A stretch of 64,000 nucleotides of DNA from Pseudomonas chlororaphis (GCF_001921865.1 NZ_MSCT01000008.1:310001-374000), one strand, 5' to 3'. Counted from the first letter of the stretch, positions 54,026 through 63,041 are shown. Numbers and translations: made by a program. The notes: generated by a model not told the origin, from the letters alone.

Positions 54026-56743
54026 TCACAGGGGGATTGCGACGGGCTGTGCCGAGGTGGCCAGCAGGCGTTTGATTTCTGGGACACAGGAACCGCATTG
54101 CGTACCGCAACCCAGTTCCCGTTTCAGGCCATCGAGGTCCAGACCGCGGGAAATCCCGGCACAGACCGCGCTCTGGCTGACGTTCTTGCAATTGCACAGG
54201 GTCTTGCCGCTCGAGGTGATCAGCCCGGCGGCCCCCGGCGGTGTGCTCATCGGCGCCAGCAGCCAGCGGCGCAGCTGTTCGTCGGCCTTGCCTTCCAGCC
54301 ACAGGTTCTGCAGCCAGTGCCGGGCCAGGGTTTCGCCGGCCAGGCGGATCGCCGTGATCCGCCCCTGCTCGATGCGGACCCGTTTGCCGATGGCACGTCG
54401 AGGGTCGTCATAGGCCAGTACCGGGCCTTCGTTGAGCTCCAGCAGCTGGTCGATGTCCTTGAGCAGTTGCGGAGCCGGCGCCTCGGCATTGGCCGCGCGC
54501 AGCAGCAGGGCCGGGCGCTCGCGGCCGGCCAGGCTCAGGCTGACGTAGGCGAAGCTTTCGCAGAGCGGGCGCAGGGCTTCGAAATGCTCCTGCACATTGC
54601 CTTCGATCAGGGCGAACAACTGCCACGGCAATTGCACCGGCTCCAGGCGGACGCCGCTGTGCTTGAGTTCCGGCTGCTTGGACAGCGGGTCGAATGCTGG
54701 CTGGGTGACCGCGTTGACGCCGCCCTTGAGGAACCGGTCGCCCCAGTGCATGGGCAGGAAAGCCTGGCCTGGGCGCACGCTGTCGTCGTCCGTCACGGCG
54801 ACAATCACGCTGCCGCGCCGGCTTTTCAGCGACACCAGGTCGCCCGCTTGCAGGTTCTGGCGCCGCAGTTCGTCCGGGTGCAGGCTCAACACGGCTTCGC
54901 TGACATGCCCGAACAGCTGGGCCGCGGTGCCGGTACGGCTCATGCCGTGCCATTGATCGCGCAGGCGGCCGGTGATCAGGGTCAGGGGGAAGCGCGCATC
55001 CCGTTGTTCCTTGGCGGCGCGATAAGGGTCGCTGACGAAGTACGCGCGACCGCTGGCGGTCGGAAAGCGGCCGTCGCCGTACAGGCGCGGCGTTCCCTGT
55101 TCGGCGCCGGCAGGGAAGGGCCATTGCTGCGGCCCCAGGCGGTCGATCAGCGCGTGGCTGATACCGGACAGATCGAGGTCCCGGCCGCGGGTCAGTTGCT
55201 TGTATTCATCGAACACCTGGGCCGGCGTATCCAGGGCAAACAGGCTCGGTTGCCGTGGGCGCAAACGGTGTTCCAGGCGCCGAGCGAAGTCCAGGGTGAT
55301 GGCCCAGTCCGGGCGGGCTTCGCCAGGGGCGGCCACCGCACGGCGTACATGGGAGATGCGCCGTTCCGAGTTGGTCACGCTGCCTTCCTTTTCGCCCCAG
55401 CTGGCGGCGGGCAGCAGCAGATCGGCGAAGGCCGCGGTCTCGGTGGTGCGAAAGGCTTCTTGCAAGACCACGAATGGGCAGTTCAGCAGCGCCTCGCGTA
55501 CTGCGTTCTGGTCGGGCAGCGATTGTGCCGGGTTGGTGCAGGCGATCCACAGCGCCTTGATCTTGCCGCCGCGCAGTTGCTCGAACAATTCGATCGCGCT
55601 CAGACCGGGGTTGGCCGGCAGCTGTTCGACGCCCCAATAGGCCGCCACTTCGGCCCGATGCTCCGGGTTGGCGGCGTCCCGGTGCCCCGGCAGCAGGTTC
55701 GACAGGCTGCCGGTTTCCCGGCCGCCCATGGCGTTCGGCTGGCCGGTGAGGGAGAAGGGGCCGGCGCCGGGGCGGCCGATCTGCCCGGTGGCCAGGTGCA
55801 GGTTGATCAGCGCGCTGTTTTTCGCGCTGCCGGCGCTGGACTGGTTCAGCCCCATGCACCACAGCGACAGGAAGCTGGGCGAGGTGCCGACCCATTCGGC
55901 GCACTGGCGCAACTGCTCGACGCTGATGCCGCACAGCTGCGCGACCATGGGCGGGCTGTAGTCGTGCACCAGGTTCTTCAGCTCGGCCAGGCCCTCGGTA
56001 TGCGCCTTGATGAAATCGCGGTCGATCCAGTCCTGCCACAGCAGCAGGTGCAGGATGCCGTGGAACAGCGCGACGTCGGTACCGGGCAGGATCGCCAGGT
56101 GCAGGTCGGCCAGGTCGCAGGTGTCGGTGCGCCGCGGGTCGATGACGATCACCTTCATCTGCGGGCGCAGGCGCTTGGCCTGTTCAAGGCGGCGGAACAG
56201 CACTGGATGGGCGTAGGCCATGTTGCTGCCGACGATCATCACACAGTCGCTCAATTCGATGTCTTCGTAGCTGCAGGGCGGGGCGTCGGCGCCCAGGCTG
56301 CGTTTGTAGCCGACCACCGCCGAGGACATGCACAGCCGCGAATTGCTGTCGATGTTGTTGGTGCCCACCAGGGCCCGGGCCAGCTTGTTGAAGGCGTAGT
56401 AGTCCTCGGTGAGCAACTGCCCGGAGATATAGAAGGCCACGCTGTCGGGACCGTGCTCGGCGATGGTCTCGGCAAACACATTGGCCGCGTGCTCCAGTGC
56501 GGTGTCCCAGTCGGTGCGGCTGCGCGCCAGGGCCTTGCCCAGGCGCAACTCCGGGTACAGCGCGCGCGCGGCGAGGTCGCCGGTCAGGTGCAGGGTCGAG
56601 CCCTTGCTGCACAGCTTGCCGTAATTGGCCGGGTGGCTCGGGTCGCCGCTGACGCCGAGGATGCGTTCGCCGTCGTGCTCGATCAGCACGCCACAGCCAA
56701 CGCCGCAGTAACAGCAGGTCGAGGCGGTCGTCTGGCGGTTCAT
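54026..56743 (-). CDS. nasC: assimilatory nitrate reductase catalytic subunit
   Basis: A 905-residue molybdopterin enzyme of the cytoplasm that reduces nitrate to nitrite. The N-terminal 4Fe-4S motif is in CCYCGVGCGVLIEHDG; the molybdopterin domains run to about 700. A C-terminal BFD-like 2Fe-2S domain follows (CNCKNVSQSAVCAGIS, CGTQCGSCVPEIKRLL). Its ATG overlaps the end of nirD by one base. Called nasA or nasC in different genomes. Confidence 0.95.
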   Translation of the reverse strand: MNRQTTASTCCYCGVGCGVLIEHDGERILGVSGDPSHPANYGKLCSKGSTLHLTGDLAARALYPELRLGKALARSRTDWDTALEHAANVFAETIAEHGPDSVAFYISGQLLTEDYYAFNKLARALVGTNNIDSNSRLCMSSAVVGYKRSLGADAPPCSYEDIELSDCVMIVGSNMAYAHPVLFRRLEQAKRLRPQMKVIVIDPRRTDTCDLADLHLAILPGTDVALFHGILHLLLWQDWIDRDFIKAHTEGLAELKNLVHDYSPPMVAQLCGISVEQLRQCAEWVGTSPSFLSLWCMGLNQSSAGSAKNSALINLHLATGQIGRPGAGPFSLTGQPNAMGGRETGSLSNLLPGHRDAANPEHRAEVAAYWGVEQLPANPGLSAIELFEQLRGGKIKALWIACTNPAQSLPDQNAVREALLNCPFVVLQEAFRTTETAAFADLLLPAASWGEKEGSVTNSERRISHVRRAVAAPGEARPDWAITLDFARRLEHRLRPRQPSLFALDTPAQVFDEYKQLTRGRDLDLSGISHALIDRLGPQQWPFPAGAEQGTPRLYGDGRFPTASGRAYFVSDPYRAAKEQRDARFPLTLITGRLRDQWHGMSRTGTAAQLFGHVSEAVLSLHPDELRRQNLQAGDLVSLKSRRGSVIVAVTDDDSVRPGQAFLPMHWGDRFLKGGVNAVTQPAFDPLSKQPELKHSGVRLEPVQLPWQLFALIEGNVQEHFEALRPLCESFAYVSLSLAGRERPALLLRAANAEAPAPQLLKDIDQLLELNEGPVLAYDDPRRAIGKRVRIEQGRITAIRLAGETLARHWLQNLWLEGKADEQLRRWLLAPMSTPPGAAGLITSSGKTLCNCKNVSQSAVCAGISRGLDLDGLKRELGCGTQCGSCVPEIKRLLATSAQPVAIPL

Positions 56744-57060
56744 CAGCCGGCATCCCGCAGGGCCAGGAGCACACGGCCGTTTTCCACCCGCGCCAGGTGG
56801 TGATGGGCGCAGCCGATGTCTGGTGCCTGGGCCTCGCCGGACTCCAGGTCGATCTGCCAGTTGTGCAGCGGGCAGGCGACCTTCTTGCCGTAGATCAGCC
56901 CCTGGGACAGCGGCCCGCCCTTGTGCGGGCAGCGGTCGTCGAGGGCAAAAACCTCGTTGTCGCCGGTGCGAAAGATGGCGATGTCGCCCGTGGGGCCGTT
57001 GACGATGCGCGAGCCCAGGGCATTGATCTCTTCCAGAGCGCAGATATCCAGCCAGTTCAT
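56743..57060 (-). CDS. nirD: nitrite reductase (NADH) small subunit
   Basis: 105 residues with a Rieske-type fold. The 2Fe-2S ligands are all present: CPHKGG near 44 and CPLHNW near 65. Many enteric NirD proteins lack these ligands, so this subunit can carry a cluster. ATG 57060 overlaps the nirB stop (ATGA); an extended frame upstream is only a shadow of nirB. It acts with NirB in nitrite-to-ammonium reduction. Confidence 0.95.
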   Translation of the reverse strand: MNWLDICALEEINALGSRIVNGPTGDIAIFRTGDNEVFALDDRCPHKGGPLSQGLIYGKKVACPLHNWQIDLESGEAQAPDIGCAHHHLARVENGRVLLALRDAG

Positions 57061-59510
57061 AGCGGCACCTCCAGTTGCTTGACGCGGATCGGCTCGAATT
57101 CCTTTTTCAGCAGCGGCTGTTCCAGGCGCTCCTTCCACGGGTCCTGCTCGAAGGACAGGGCGAATTGCAGACGCTCGTTGAGCGCCTTGCGCCGCTCAGG
57201 GTCGTCGACGACGGCCTGCTTGATGTGCGCCATGCCGACCCGTTGCAGGTAGTGCACGGTGCGCTCCAGGTAGAAGGCTTCCTCGCGGTACAGCTGCAGG
57301 AAGGCGCCGTTGTATTCGCGCACTTCGTCGGCGGTTTTCAGCTTGACGAAGAACTCCGCGACCTCGGTCTTGATCCCGCCGTTGCCGCCGATATACATCT
57401 CCCAGCCCGAGTCGACGCCGATGATGCCGACGTCCTTGATCCCCGCTTCAGCGCAGTTGCGCGGGCAGCCGGAGACCGCCAGCTTGACCTTGTGCGGCGA
57501 CCACATGTTGAACAGGTCATGCTCCAGCTCGATGCCCAGCTGGGTCGAGTTCTGCGTGCCGAAGCGGCAGAACTCGCTGCCGACGCAGGTTTTCACGGTG
57601 CGGATGGACTTGCCGTAGGCGTGGCCGGAAGGCATGTCCAGGTCCTTCCAGACCCCGGGCAGGTCCTGTTTCTTGATGCCCAGCAGGTCGATACGCTGGC
57701 CGCCGGTGACCTTGACCATGGGCACCTGGTACTTGTCCGCCACGTCGGCGATGCGCCGCAGTTCGGAAGGCGTGGTGACGCCGCCCCACATCCGCGGCAC
57801 CACTGAATAGGTGCCGTCTTTCTGGATATTGGCGTGGGCCCGTTCGTTGATCAGCCGCGACTGCGGATCGTCCCTGGCTTCGCCCGGCCAGGTGGAAATC
57901 AGGTAGTAGTTCAGCGCCGGGCGGCAGGTGGCGCAGCCATTGGGCGTGCGCCAGTTCAGGTAGCCCATGGCGCTGGCGATGGTCAGCAGGTGCTGTTCGC
58001 GGATCGCCCGGCGGATCTGCCCGTGGTTGAGGTCGCTGCAGCCGCAGATGGCTTTCTCGCTTTTCGGCTTGACGTCGGCCGCGCCGCCCACGGTGTTGAT
58101 CAGGATCTGTTCCACCAGGCCGGCGCAGGAGCCGCAGGAACTGGCGGCCTTGGTGTGTTTCTTGACCTCGTCGACGCTGAACAGGCCGTGCTCCTGGATC
58201 GCCTTGACGATGGTGCCTTTGCACACGCCGTTGCAGCCGCAGACTTCGGCGGTGTCGGCCATGCTCATGGCCTTGTCCTGGCCCTGGTGGCCGACGTCGC
58301 CCAGGGCGTTCTCGCCGAACATCAGGTGGTCGCGGATTTCGCCGATGCCGTGGTTTTCGCGGATCTGCCGGAAGTACCAGCCGCCGTCGGCGGTGTCGCC
58401 GTACAGGCAGGCACCGACCAGGATGTCGTCCTTGATCACCAGTTTCTTGTACACCCCGCCGATGGGGTCGGAGAGGGTGATGGTCTCGGTGCCTTCGCCG
58501 CCCATGAAGTCGCCGGCGGAGAACAGGTCGATGCCGGTGACTTTCAATTTGGTCGAGGTCACCGAGCCCTGGTAGCGGGCAAAGCCCAGTTGCGCCAGGT
58601 GGTTGGCGCAGACCTTGGCTTGCTCGAACAGCGGCGCTACTAGGCCGTAGGCGATGCCGCGGTGGCTGGCGCACTCGCCGATGGCGTAGATGCGCGGATC
58701 GTAGGTTTGCAGGGTGTCGTTGACCAGGATCCCGCGGCTGCACGGCAGGCCGGCCTTTTCCGCCAAGGCGGTATTGGGGCGGATGCCGGCGGCCATCACC
58801 ACCAGGTCGGCGGGGATGATGTCGCCGTTCTTGAACTGCACCGAACCGACCCGGCCGTTGCCCGCGTCGTACAGGGCTTGGGTCTGCTCGCTGAGGCGGA
58901 ATTTCAGGCCACGGCTTTCCAGGGCGCTTTGCAGCAGCTGGCCACTGGTCTTGTCCAGCTGCCGTTCCAGCAGCCATTCGCCGATGTGCACCACGGTCAC
59001 GTCCATGCCCCGCAGCATCAGGCCGTTGGCGGCTTCCAGGCCCAGCAGGCCGCCGCCGATGACCACTGCGTGCCGGTGGGTCTTGGCGGTGTCGATCATC
59101 GCCTGGGTGTCGGCGATATCGCGGTAGCCGATCACGCCCTGCAGGTCGTTGCCGGGGATCGGCAGGATGAACGGCGTGGAGCCGGTGGCGATCAGCAGGC
59201 GATCGTACTCGGCCTCGGTGCCGTCTTCGGCGATTACCCGGCGCTTGACCCGGTCGATCTCCACCACCTTGCGATTGAGCAGCAGCTTGATGTGGTTTTC
59301 CAGGTACCAGTCGAGGTCGTTGAGCACGATCTCCTCGAACGTCTGTTCGCCGGCCAGCACCGGGGAGAGCAGGATGCGGTTGTAGTTGGTGTGGGGTTCC
59401 GCGCCGAAGACCGTGATGTCGTACAGCTCGTTGCTCAGCTTGAGCAGTTCCTCCAGGGTCCGCACCCCGGCCATGCCATTGCCGATCATCACCAGTTTGA
59501 GTTTTTTCAT
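57057..59510 (-). CDS. nirB: nitrite reductase (NADH) large subunit
   Basis: 817 residues. From the N-terminus: FAD/NADH-binding domain (MIGNGMAGVRTLEELL), two BFD-like 2Fe-2S motifs (CGCNGVCKGTIV and later CGCSDLNHG), ferredoxin-like half domains, and the siroheme/4Fe-4S domain with CVGSEFCRFGTQ and SGCPRNCAEA. It reduces nitrite to ammonium with NADH. ATG 59510 begins MKKLKLVMIGNG; the frame further upstream belongs to the regulatory leader. It is the first gene of nirB-nirD-nasC-cobA. Confidence 0.97.
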   Translation of the reverse strand: MKKLKLVMIGNGMAGVRTLEELLKLSNELYDITVFGAEPHTNYNRILLSPVLAGEQTFEEIVLNDLDWYLENHIKLLLNRKVVEIDRVKRRVIAEDGTEAEYDRLLIATGSTPFILPIPGNDLQGVIGYRDIADTQAMIDTAKTHRHAVVIGGGLLGLEAANGLMLRGMDVTVVHIGEWLLERQLDKTSGQLLQSALESRGLKFRLSEQTQALYDAGNGRVGSVQFKNGDIIPADLVVMAAGIRPNTALAEKAGLPCSRGILVNDTLQTYDPRIYAIGECASHRGIAYGLVAPLFEQAKVCANHLAQLGFARYQGSVTSTKLKVTGIDLFSAGDFMGGEGTETITLSDPIGGVYKKLVIKDDILVGACLYGDTADGGWYFRQIRENHGIGEIRDHLMFGENALGDVGHQGQDKAMSMADTAEVCGCNGVCKGTIVKAIQEHGLFSVDEVKKHTKAASSCGSCAGLVEQILINTVGGAADVKPKSEKAICGCSDLNHGQIRRAIREQHLLTIASAMGYLNWRTPNGCATCRPALNYYLISTWPGEARDDPQSRLINERAHANIQKDGTYSVVPRMWGGVTTPSELRRIADVADKYQVPMVKVTGGQRIDLLGIKKQDLPGVWKDLDMPSGHAYGKSIRTVKTCVGSEFCRFGTQNSTQLGIELEHDLFNMWSPHKVKLAVSGCPRNCAEAGIKDVGIIGVDSGWEMYIGGNGGIKTEVAEFFVKLKTADEVREYNGAFLQLYREEAFYLERTVHYLQRVGMAHIKQAVVDDPERRKALNERLQFALSFEQDPWKERLEQPLLKKEFEPIRVKQLEVPL

Positions 59511-59579
59511 GTCGATCTCCGCGTAGACAGGCTGCCGCTCACGGTGGGCTGGGCCTGGCTCGATAAACGTTGCGCAAAC

Positions 59580-59619
59580 AAAAAAGGCGCCTCGCCAGTT
59601 GCCTGGTGAGGACGCCTTT
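59580..59619 (-). terminator. leader terminator (attenuator) of nirB
   Basis: Minus-strand AAAGGCG-T-CCTC-A-CCAG, GCAA loop, CTGG-C-GAGG-CGCCTTT then more T. It lies 70 bp before the nirB ATG, inside the leader, so most transcripts should end here unless antitermination occurs. Confidence 0.85.
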
Positions 59620-59625
59620 GTCCGG

Positions 59626-59666
59626 TCCCGTTCTCTCGGGAAGCGCAACCTTCGTCGTTGAAGGTC
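59626..59666 (-). promoter_or_regulatory. ANTAR (NasT) target: two hexaloop hairpins, nirB leader
   Basis: Hairpin 1 (59666-59647): ACCTTC stem, loop AACGAC, GAAGGT. Hairpin 2 (59641-59626): TCCCG stem, loop AGAGAA, CGGGA. Both loops are six bases with A1 and G4, the mark of ANTAR-protein RNA targets, and they are 5 bases apart. NasT, an ANTAR protein encoded 3.5 kb upstream, is the obvious ligand. Here hairpin 2 does not overlap the terminator as I fold it. Confidence 0.8.
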
Positions 59667-59694
59667 GAGCTGTATGTACTGTTGGGAGAGTCAA

Positions 59695-59711
59695 TGCAGC
59701 GGTTGTGCCAA
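59695..59711 (-). promoter_or_regulatory. sigma-54 promoter of nirB
   Basis: TTGGCACAACCGCTGCA on the minus strand: TGGCAC at -24, TGCA at -12, with GG and GC exactly 10 bases apart. A start about 12 bases on leaves roughly 18 nt before the first ANTAR hairpin. An NtrC site was not found with confidence. Confidence 0.75.
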
Positions 59712-59823
59712 GTTCCGCCAGCGGCGGTTTTCGCCGGATGACCACGGTTTTGCGGGGTGGACGGGGGAAATCCTGCACTGATTCAAAGCGCCTTGCCCGT
59801 TTCTGGAGCAACCTGCGCGGACT

Positions 59824-59958
59824 CCTGTAGCCGCTGCCGCAGGCTGCGAACGGCACCGAAGGGGCCGCAAAACCTGACGACGCGGTCTATCCGCAGCTCC
59901 GGGGAACCGCCCTTGCGCCGGCTGCGCCGTCGATCGCAGCCTGCGGCAGCGGCTACAG
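59824..59958. repeat. REP pair (family B)
   Basis: CCTGTAGCCGCTGCCGCAGG at the left, inverted GCAGCCTGCGGCAGCGGCTA at the right, just behind the kinase gene. Confidence 0.88.
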
Positions 59959-59967
59959 AGGTGATTG

Positions 59968-61638
59968 TCAGCGATGCAGGAACAGGTACAGCAACAGCAG
60001 GTTGAGCAGCAGCGAGATCAGCGCCAGGGTTCGCCAGACCTTCAAGGGCTCGCGCTCCAGCAGCGGCCGGGGGCGTACGCTGAGGCTGCGGCGTTCGCCC
60101 TGTTCCAGCACCAGCAACCACTCTTCGGCGGTTTCGTAGCGCTGAGCCGGGTCGGCCTGGAGCGCGCGGTCCAGGCTTTGTTCGAGCCAGTCCGGCAGGT
60201 CCGGCCGATAGCGGCTGGCGCTGACTGGAACGGTGAAGCGCGGGCGCTGGAAGGCTTCGATCTCGCCGTAGGGAAAATGCCCGGTCAGCAGCCGGTAGAG
60301 GGTCACGCCTACCGCGTACAGGTCCTGTCGCGGCGTCGGCGCTACGCCGCCGAAGGCTTCCGGGGCGATGTAGCTCGGGGTGCCGGGCAGCAGGTGGGCC
60401 TGGTCTTCGGACAGGCCGGGGCAATAGGCCAGGCCGAAGTCCAGCAGGCGTAGCTCGCCGTCGTCGCCGAGCAGCAGGTTTTCCGGCTTGATGTCGCGGT
60501 GCAGGATCTGCCGGCGGTGCAGCAGGCCCACGGCCCGCAGCAGGCGTTCGGCCAGGTCCTGCCATTGGGCCAGCGGCAACGGACCGTGGTGTTGCAGGTA
60601 CTCGGCCAGGGTCTGTCCCGGGTATTCGCGCATCACGTAATACAGGTGTTGGCGGGCGGTCGCGGCATGCACTTCGGGAAAGTGCCGGCCGGCCACCCGG
60701 CGCAAGAACCATTCCTCCGACAGCAGTGATTGCCCGGCGACCGGGTCGTCGTGCAAGTGGCCGGGCAGGGTCTTGAGTAGCCAGGGTTGCTGTTGCGCGT
60801 CGCGCACCCGGTACAGCAGCGATTGCTGGCTGTGGCCGAGCAGCGCATCCACCTGCCAGCCCTCGAAGGCCTGGCCCGGCTTCAGCGGCGGCGGCAACGG
60901 CCATTGCTGCAAGTGGATCAGCGCATCGCCGATGGAGCTTTCGCCCAGGGCGTCGACCCGCACCAGCAGGGCGCTGGCGTTGTCCTGGCTGCCGGCCAGG
61001 TGCGCCGCGCTGATCAGGGTCTGCACCGCGCTGTCGAGGTCGGGCTGGTCGCGCAGGATCGCGGCGACGGCGGTGTCGCCCAGGGTGGCCCAGACCCCGT
61101 CGCTGAGCATCAGGAAACTTTCGTTTTCCCGCAGCTCGCCGTCGAGGAAGTCCACCACCAGGTGCTGGTCCAGGCCCAGGGCGCGCTTGAGCACATGCTG
61201 CATGCCGGGCTGGTCCCAGACGTGGTCGGCGCTGATGCGCTGCAATTGCTCGGCGTGCCAGCGATAGACCCGGCAGTCGCCCACGTGGGCCAGGGTAAAG
61301 CGCCGGCCGCGCAGCACCAGGGCGCTGACGGTGGTCAGCAGCGGCTGGCCGCCGCCATTGGCTTGCAGCCAGCGGTTCTGCGCCAGCAGCAGGCGCTCCA
61401 GGGCCTGGGCCACGGCCCAGGTTTCCGGGGTGGCGTAGTAGTCCAGCGCCAGCGCCTGCAAGGTCGAGCGCGCGGCCAGGCCACCGTCGGCGCACTGGCT
61501 GACGCCGTCGGCGATGGCGAACAACAACCCTTTGCTGGCGGCCAGGGCCGGCGCCGGAGTGACCAGGCGCAGGGCGTCCTGGTTTTCCGCGCGGGGCCCG
61601 ATGGCGCTGGCCTGGGCGTGGCTCAGTCGCAGGCTCAT
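59968..61638 (-). CDS. PP2C phosphatase / Ser-Thr kinase fusion with membrane anchor
   Basis: 556 residues. Residues ~1-235 are a PP2C-type phosphatase with its metal Asp blocks intact (AENQDA, FAIADGVSQ, HVGDCRVYRW, LSDGVWA, GSQDNASALL). Residues ~255-520 are a eukaryotic-type kinase: Lys in PWLLKTLP, HRDIKPENLLL, LDFGLAY and GTPSYIAPE; the glycine-rich loop is weak. One C-terminal helix (TLALISLLLNLLLLYLFL) anchors it. It starts 7 bp after nasA, so it shares the nitrate-controlled transcript. Target unknown. Confidence 0.93.
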   Translation of the reverse strand: MSLRLSHAQASAIGPRAENQDALRLVTPAPALAASKGLLFAIADGVSQCADGGLAARSTLQALALDYYATPETWAVAQALERLLLAQNRWLQANGGGQPLLTTVSALVLRGRRFTLAHVGDCRVYRWHAEQLQRISADHVWDQPGMQHVLKRALGLDQHLVVDFLDGELRENESFLMLSDGVWATLGDTAVAAILRDQPDLDSAVQTLISAAHLAGSQDNASALLVRVDALGESSIGDALIHLQQWPLPPPLKPGQAFEGWQVDALLGHSQQSLLYRVRDAQQQPWLLKTLPGHLHDDPVAGQSLLSEEWFLRRVAGRHFPEVHAATARQHLYYVMREYPGQTLAEYLQHHGPLPLAQWQDLAERLLRAVGLLHRRQILHRDIKPENLLLGDDGELRLLDFGLAYCPGLSEDQAHLLPGTPSYIAPEAFGGVAPTPRQDLYAVGVTLYRLLTGHFPYGEIEAFQRPRFTVPVSASRYRPDLPDWLEQSLDRALQADPAQRYETAEEWLLVLEQGERRSLSVRPRPLLEREPLKVWRTLALISLLLNLLLLYLFLHR

Positions 61639-61645
61639 GGACGGC

Positions 61646-62857
61646 TCAGACCCGGGCCGCGGTGACGGCCGCCGAGCCCCAGGTGGTTCTCCAGCGGCGT
61701 TTCACCCCGTGCAGGCCGAACCAGGCCAGGACGCCCAAGCTGGCGAACAGCCACAGGGCCAGCTGATAGCTGCCGGTGCTTTGCTTGATCGCGCCCATGC
61801 CCGCGGCCAGGGCGAAACCGCCGATGCCGCCGGCCATGCCGATCAGCCCGGTCATTACCCCGATCTCGCGGCGAAAACGTTGCGGCACCAGTTGGAAGAC
61901 CGCGCCGTTGCCGGCACCCAGGCCGAGCATGGTGCAGACGAACAGCGCCAGGGCCGCGTAGGAGCTCGGCAGGTTGAAGCCGACCGCGGCGATGCACACC
62001 GCCGCGACGCTGTACATCACCAGCAGGGTGCGGATGCCGCCGAAACGATCGGCCAGGGCGCCGCCCAGGGGGCGCATCAGGCTGCCGCCGAACACGCAGG
62101 CGGCGGTGTAGTAGCCGGCGGTGACCGGGCTCAGGCCGTACTGGTCGTTGAAGTAGCCGGGCAGGGCGCTGGCCAGGCCGATGAAGCCGCCGAAGGTCAC
62201 GCTGTAGAAGAACATGAACCACCAGCTGTCGCGGTCGCCCAGGGCCTTGAAGTAGTCGGCCATGGATTTGGCCTTGGGCCGTTCCGGGGCGTTCTGGGCC
62301 AGCCAGGCGAACAGCACCAGGGTCAGGACCAGCGGGATCAGGGCGAAGCCGAACACGTTGCTCCAGCCGAAGGCGCCGGCCAGCAGCGGAGCGAACAGCG
62401 CCGCGAACACCGTGCCGGAGTTGCCGGCCCCGGCGATGCCCATCGCCTTGCCCTGGTGCTGCGGCGGATACCATTGCGAGGCCAGCGGCAGGGCCACGGC
62501 GAACGAGGCGCCGGCCATGCCCAGGAACAGCCCCAGCAGCAGTGCCTGTTCATAGCTGTGGATACCCAGCCTCCAGGCACAGAACAGTGCGCCGATGACA
62601 ATCACCTGGCCGATCAGCCCGGCGGTCTTGGGCGACAGGCGATCGGCCAGCAGGCCCATGGCGAAGCGCAGCACGGCGCCGGCCAGGATCGGCGTGGCCA
62701 CCATCAGCCCGCGTTGCTGGGTGGTCAGTTGCAGGTCGGCGGCGATCTGCACCGCCAGCGGGCCGAGCAGGTACCAGACCATGAAGCTCAGGTCGAAATA
62801 GAGGAAGGCCGCGAACAATGTCGGAGTGTGGCCGGATTTCCAGAAGTTTGAATTCAT
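61646..62857 (-). CDS. nasA: nitrate/nitrite transporter (MFS, NarK/NasA type)
   Basis: 403 residues with about twelve membrane helices. The NarK-family phrase GNSGTVFAALFAPLLAGAFGW is near residue 125, and the second nitrate signature GLGAGNGAVFQLVPQRF near 305; arginines in helices 2 and 8 are expected to bind the anion. It imports nitrate for assimilation. ATG 62857 has GAGG 6 bases upstream; the open frame beyond it runs through the leader and is not coding. It heads the nasA-kinase unit. Confidence 0.94.
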   Translation of the reverse strand: MNSNFWKSGHTPTLFAAFLYFDLSFMVWYLLGPLAVQIAADLQLTTQQRGLMVATPILAGAVLRFAMGLLADRLSPKTAGLIGQVIVIGALFCAWRLGIHSYEQALLLGLFLGMAGASFAVALPLASQWYPPQHQGKAMGIAGAGNSGTVFAALFAPLLAGAFGWSNVFGFALIPLVLTLVLFAWLAQNAPERPKAKSMADYFKALGDRDSWWFMFFYSVTFGGFIGLASALPGYFNDQYGLSPVTAGYYTAACVFGGSLMRPLGGALADRFGGIRTLLVMYSVAAVCIAAVGFNLPSSYAALALFVCTMLGLGAGNGAVFQLVPQRFRREIGVMTGLIGMAGGIGGFALAAGMGAIKQSTGSYQLALWLFASLGVLAWFGLHGVKRRWRTTWGSAAVTAARV

Positions 62858-62957
62858 CGCGCACCTCAGCTGTAAAGAATCTCGAAAGGAGTCATGAGCT
62901 TTTGCGTGGGGCGCCAGTACGGCCGCTCCACCGGCCCCGGGCTGTGGGGCCAAAACG

Positions 62958-63006
62958 AAAAAACGCCGCAACCCGTTTCGCCTGGAGCGAGAAGGGTGTG
63001 CGACGT
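62958..63006 (-). terminator. leader terminator (attenuator) of nasA
   Basis: Minus-strand ACGTCGCA-C-ACCC pairs with GGGT-TGCGGCGT, followed by T6; the inner loop adds a TTTCGC/GCGAAA-like arm. The 5' arm shares bases 63001-63006 with ANTAR hairpin 2, so the two structures exclude each other. Confidence 0.88.
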
Positions 63007-63041
63007 CTTTGTCGTAGGTGGGGCAACCGCCGTTGGTTACC
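63001..63041 (-). promoter_or_regulatory. ANTAR (NasT) target: two hexaloop hairpins, nasA leader
   Basis: Hairpin 1 (63041-63022): GGTAACC, loop AACGGC, GGTTGCC. Hairpin 2 (63014-63001): CGAC, loop AAAGAC, GTCG. Both loops have A1 and G4. Hairpin 2 uses the first arm of the terminator, the classical layout for ANTAR antitermination: NasT holding hairpin 2 would free transcription into nasA. Confidence 0.85.

Larger units (their letters stand above)
59511..59967. other. nirB control region plus REP pair
   Basis: 457 bp without a gene between the kinase gene and nirB. Minus-strand order: REP pair (59958-59824), sigma-54 element, two ANTAR-type hairpins, intrinsic terminator, nirB. Confidence 0.8.

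Noticed and set aside
53900..56803. 967-codon open frame opposite nasC
   Set aside because: Antisense shadow; the minus-strand frame has all the motifs of nitrate reductase.
59712..59823. NtrC-binding sites upstream of the nirB sigma-54 promoter
   Set aside because: Only loose CCAC/GTGG arms are present, without the GCACC-N-GGTGC pattern, so no site is called although an enhancer must exist.
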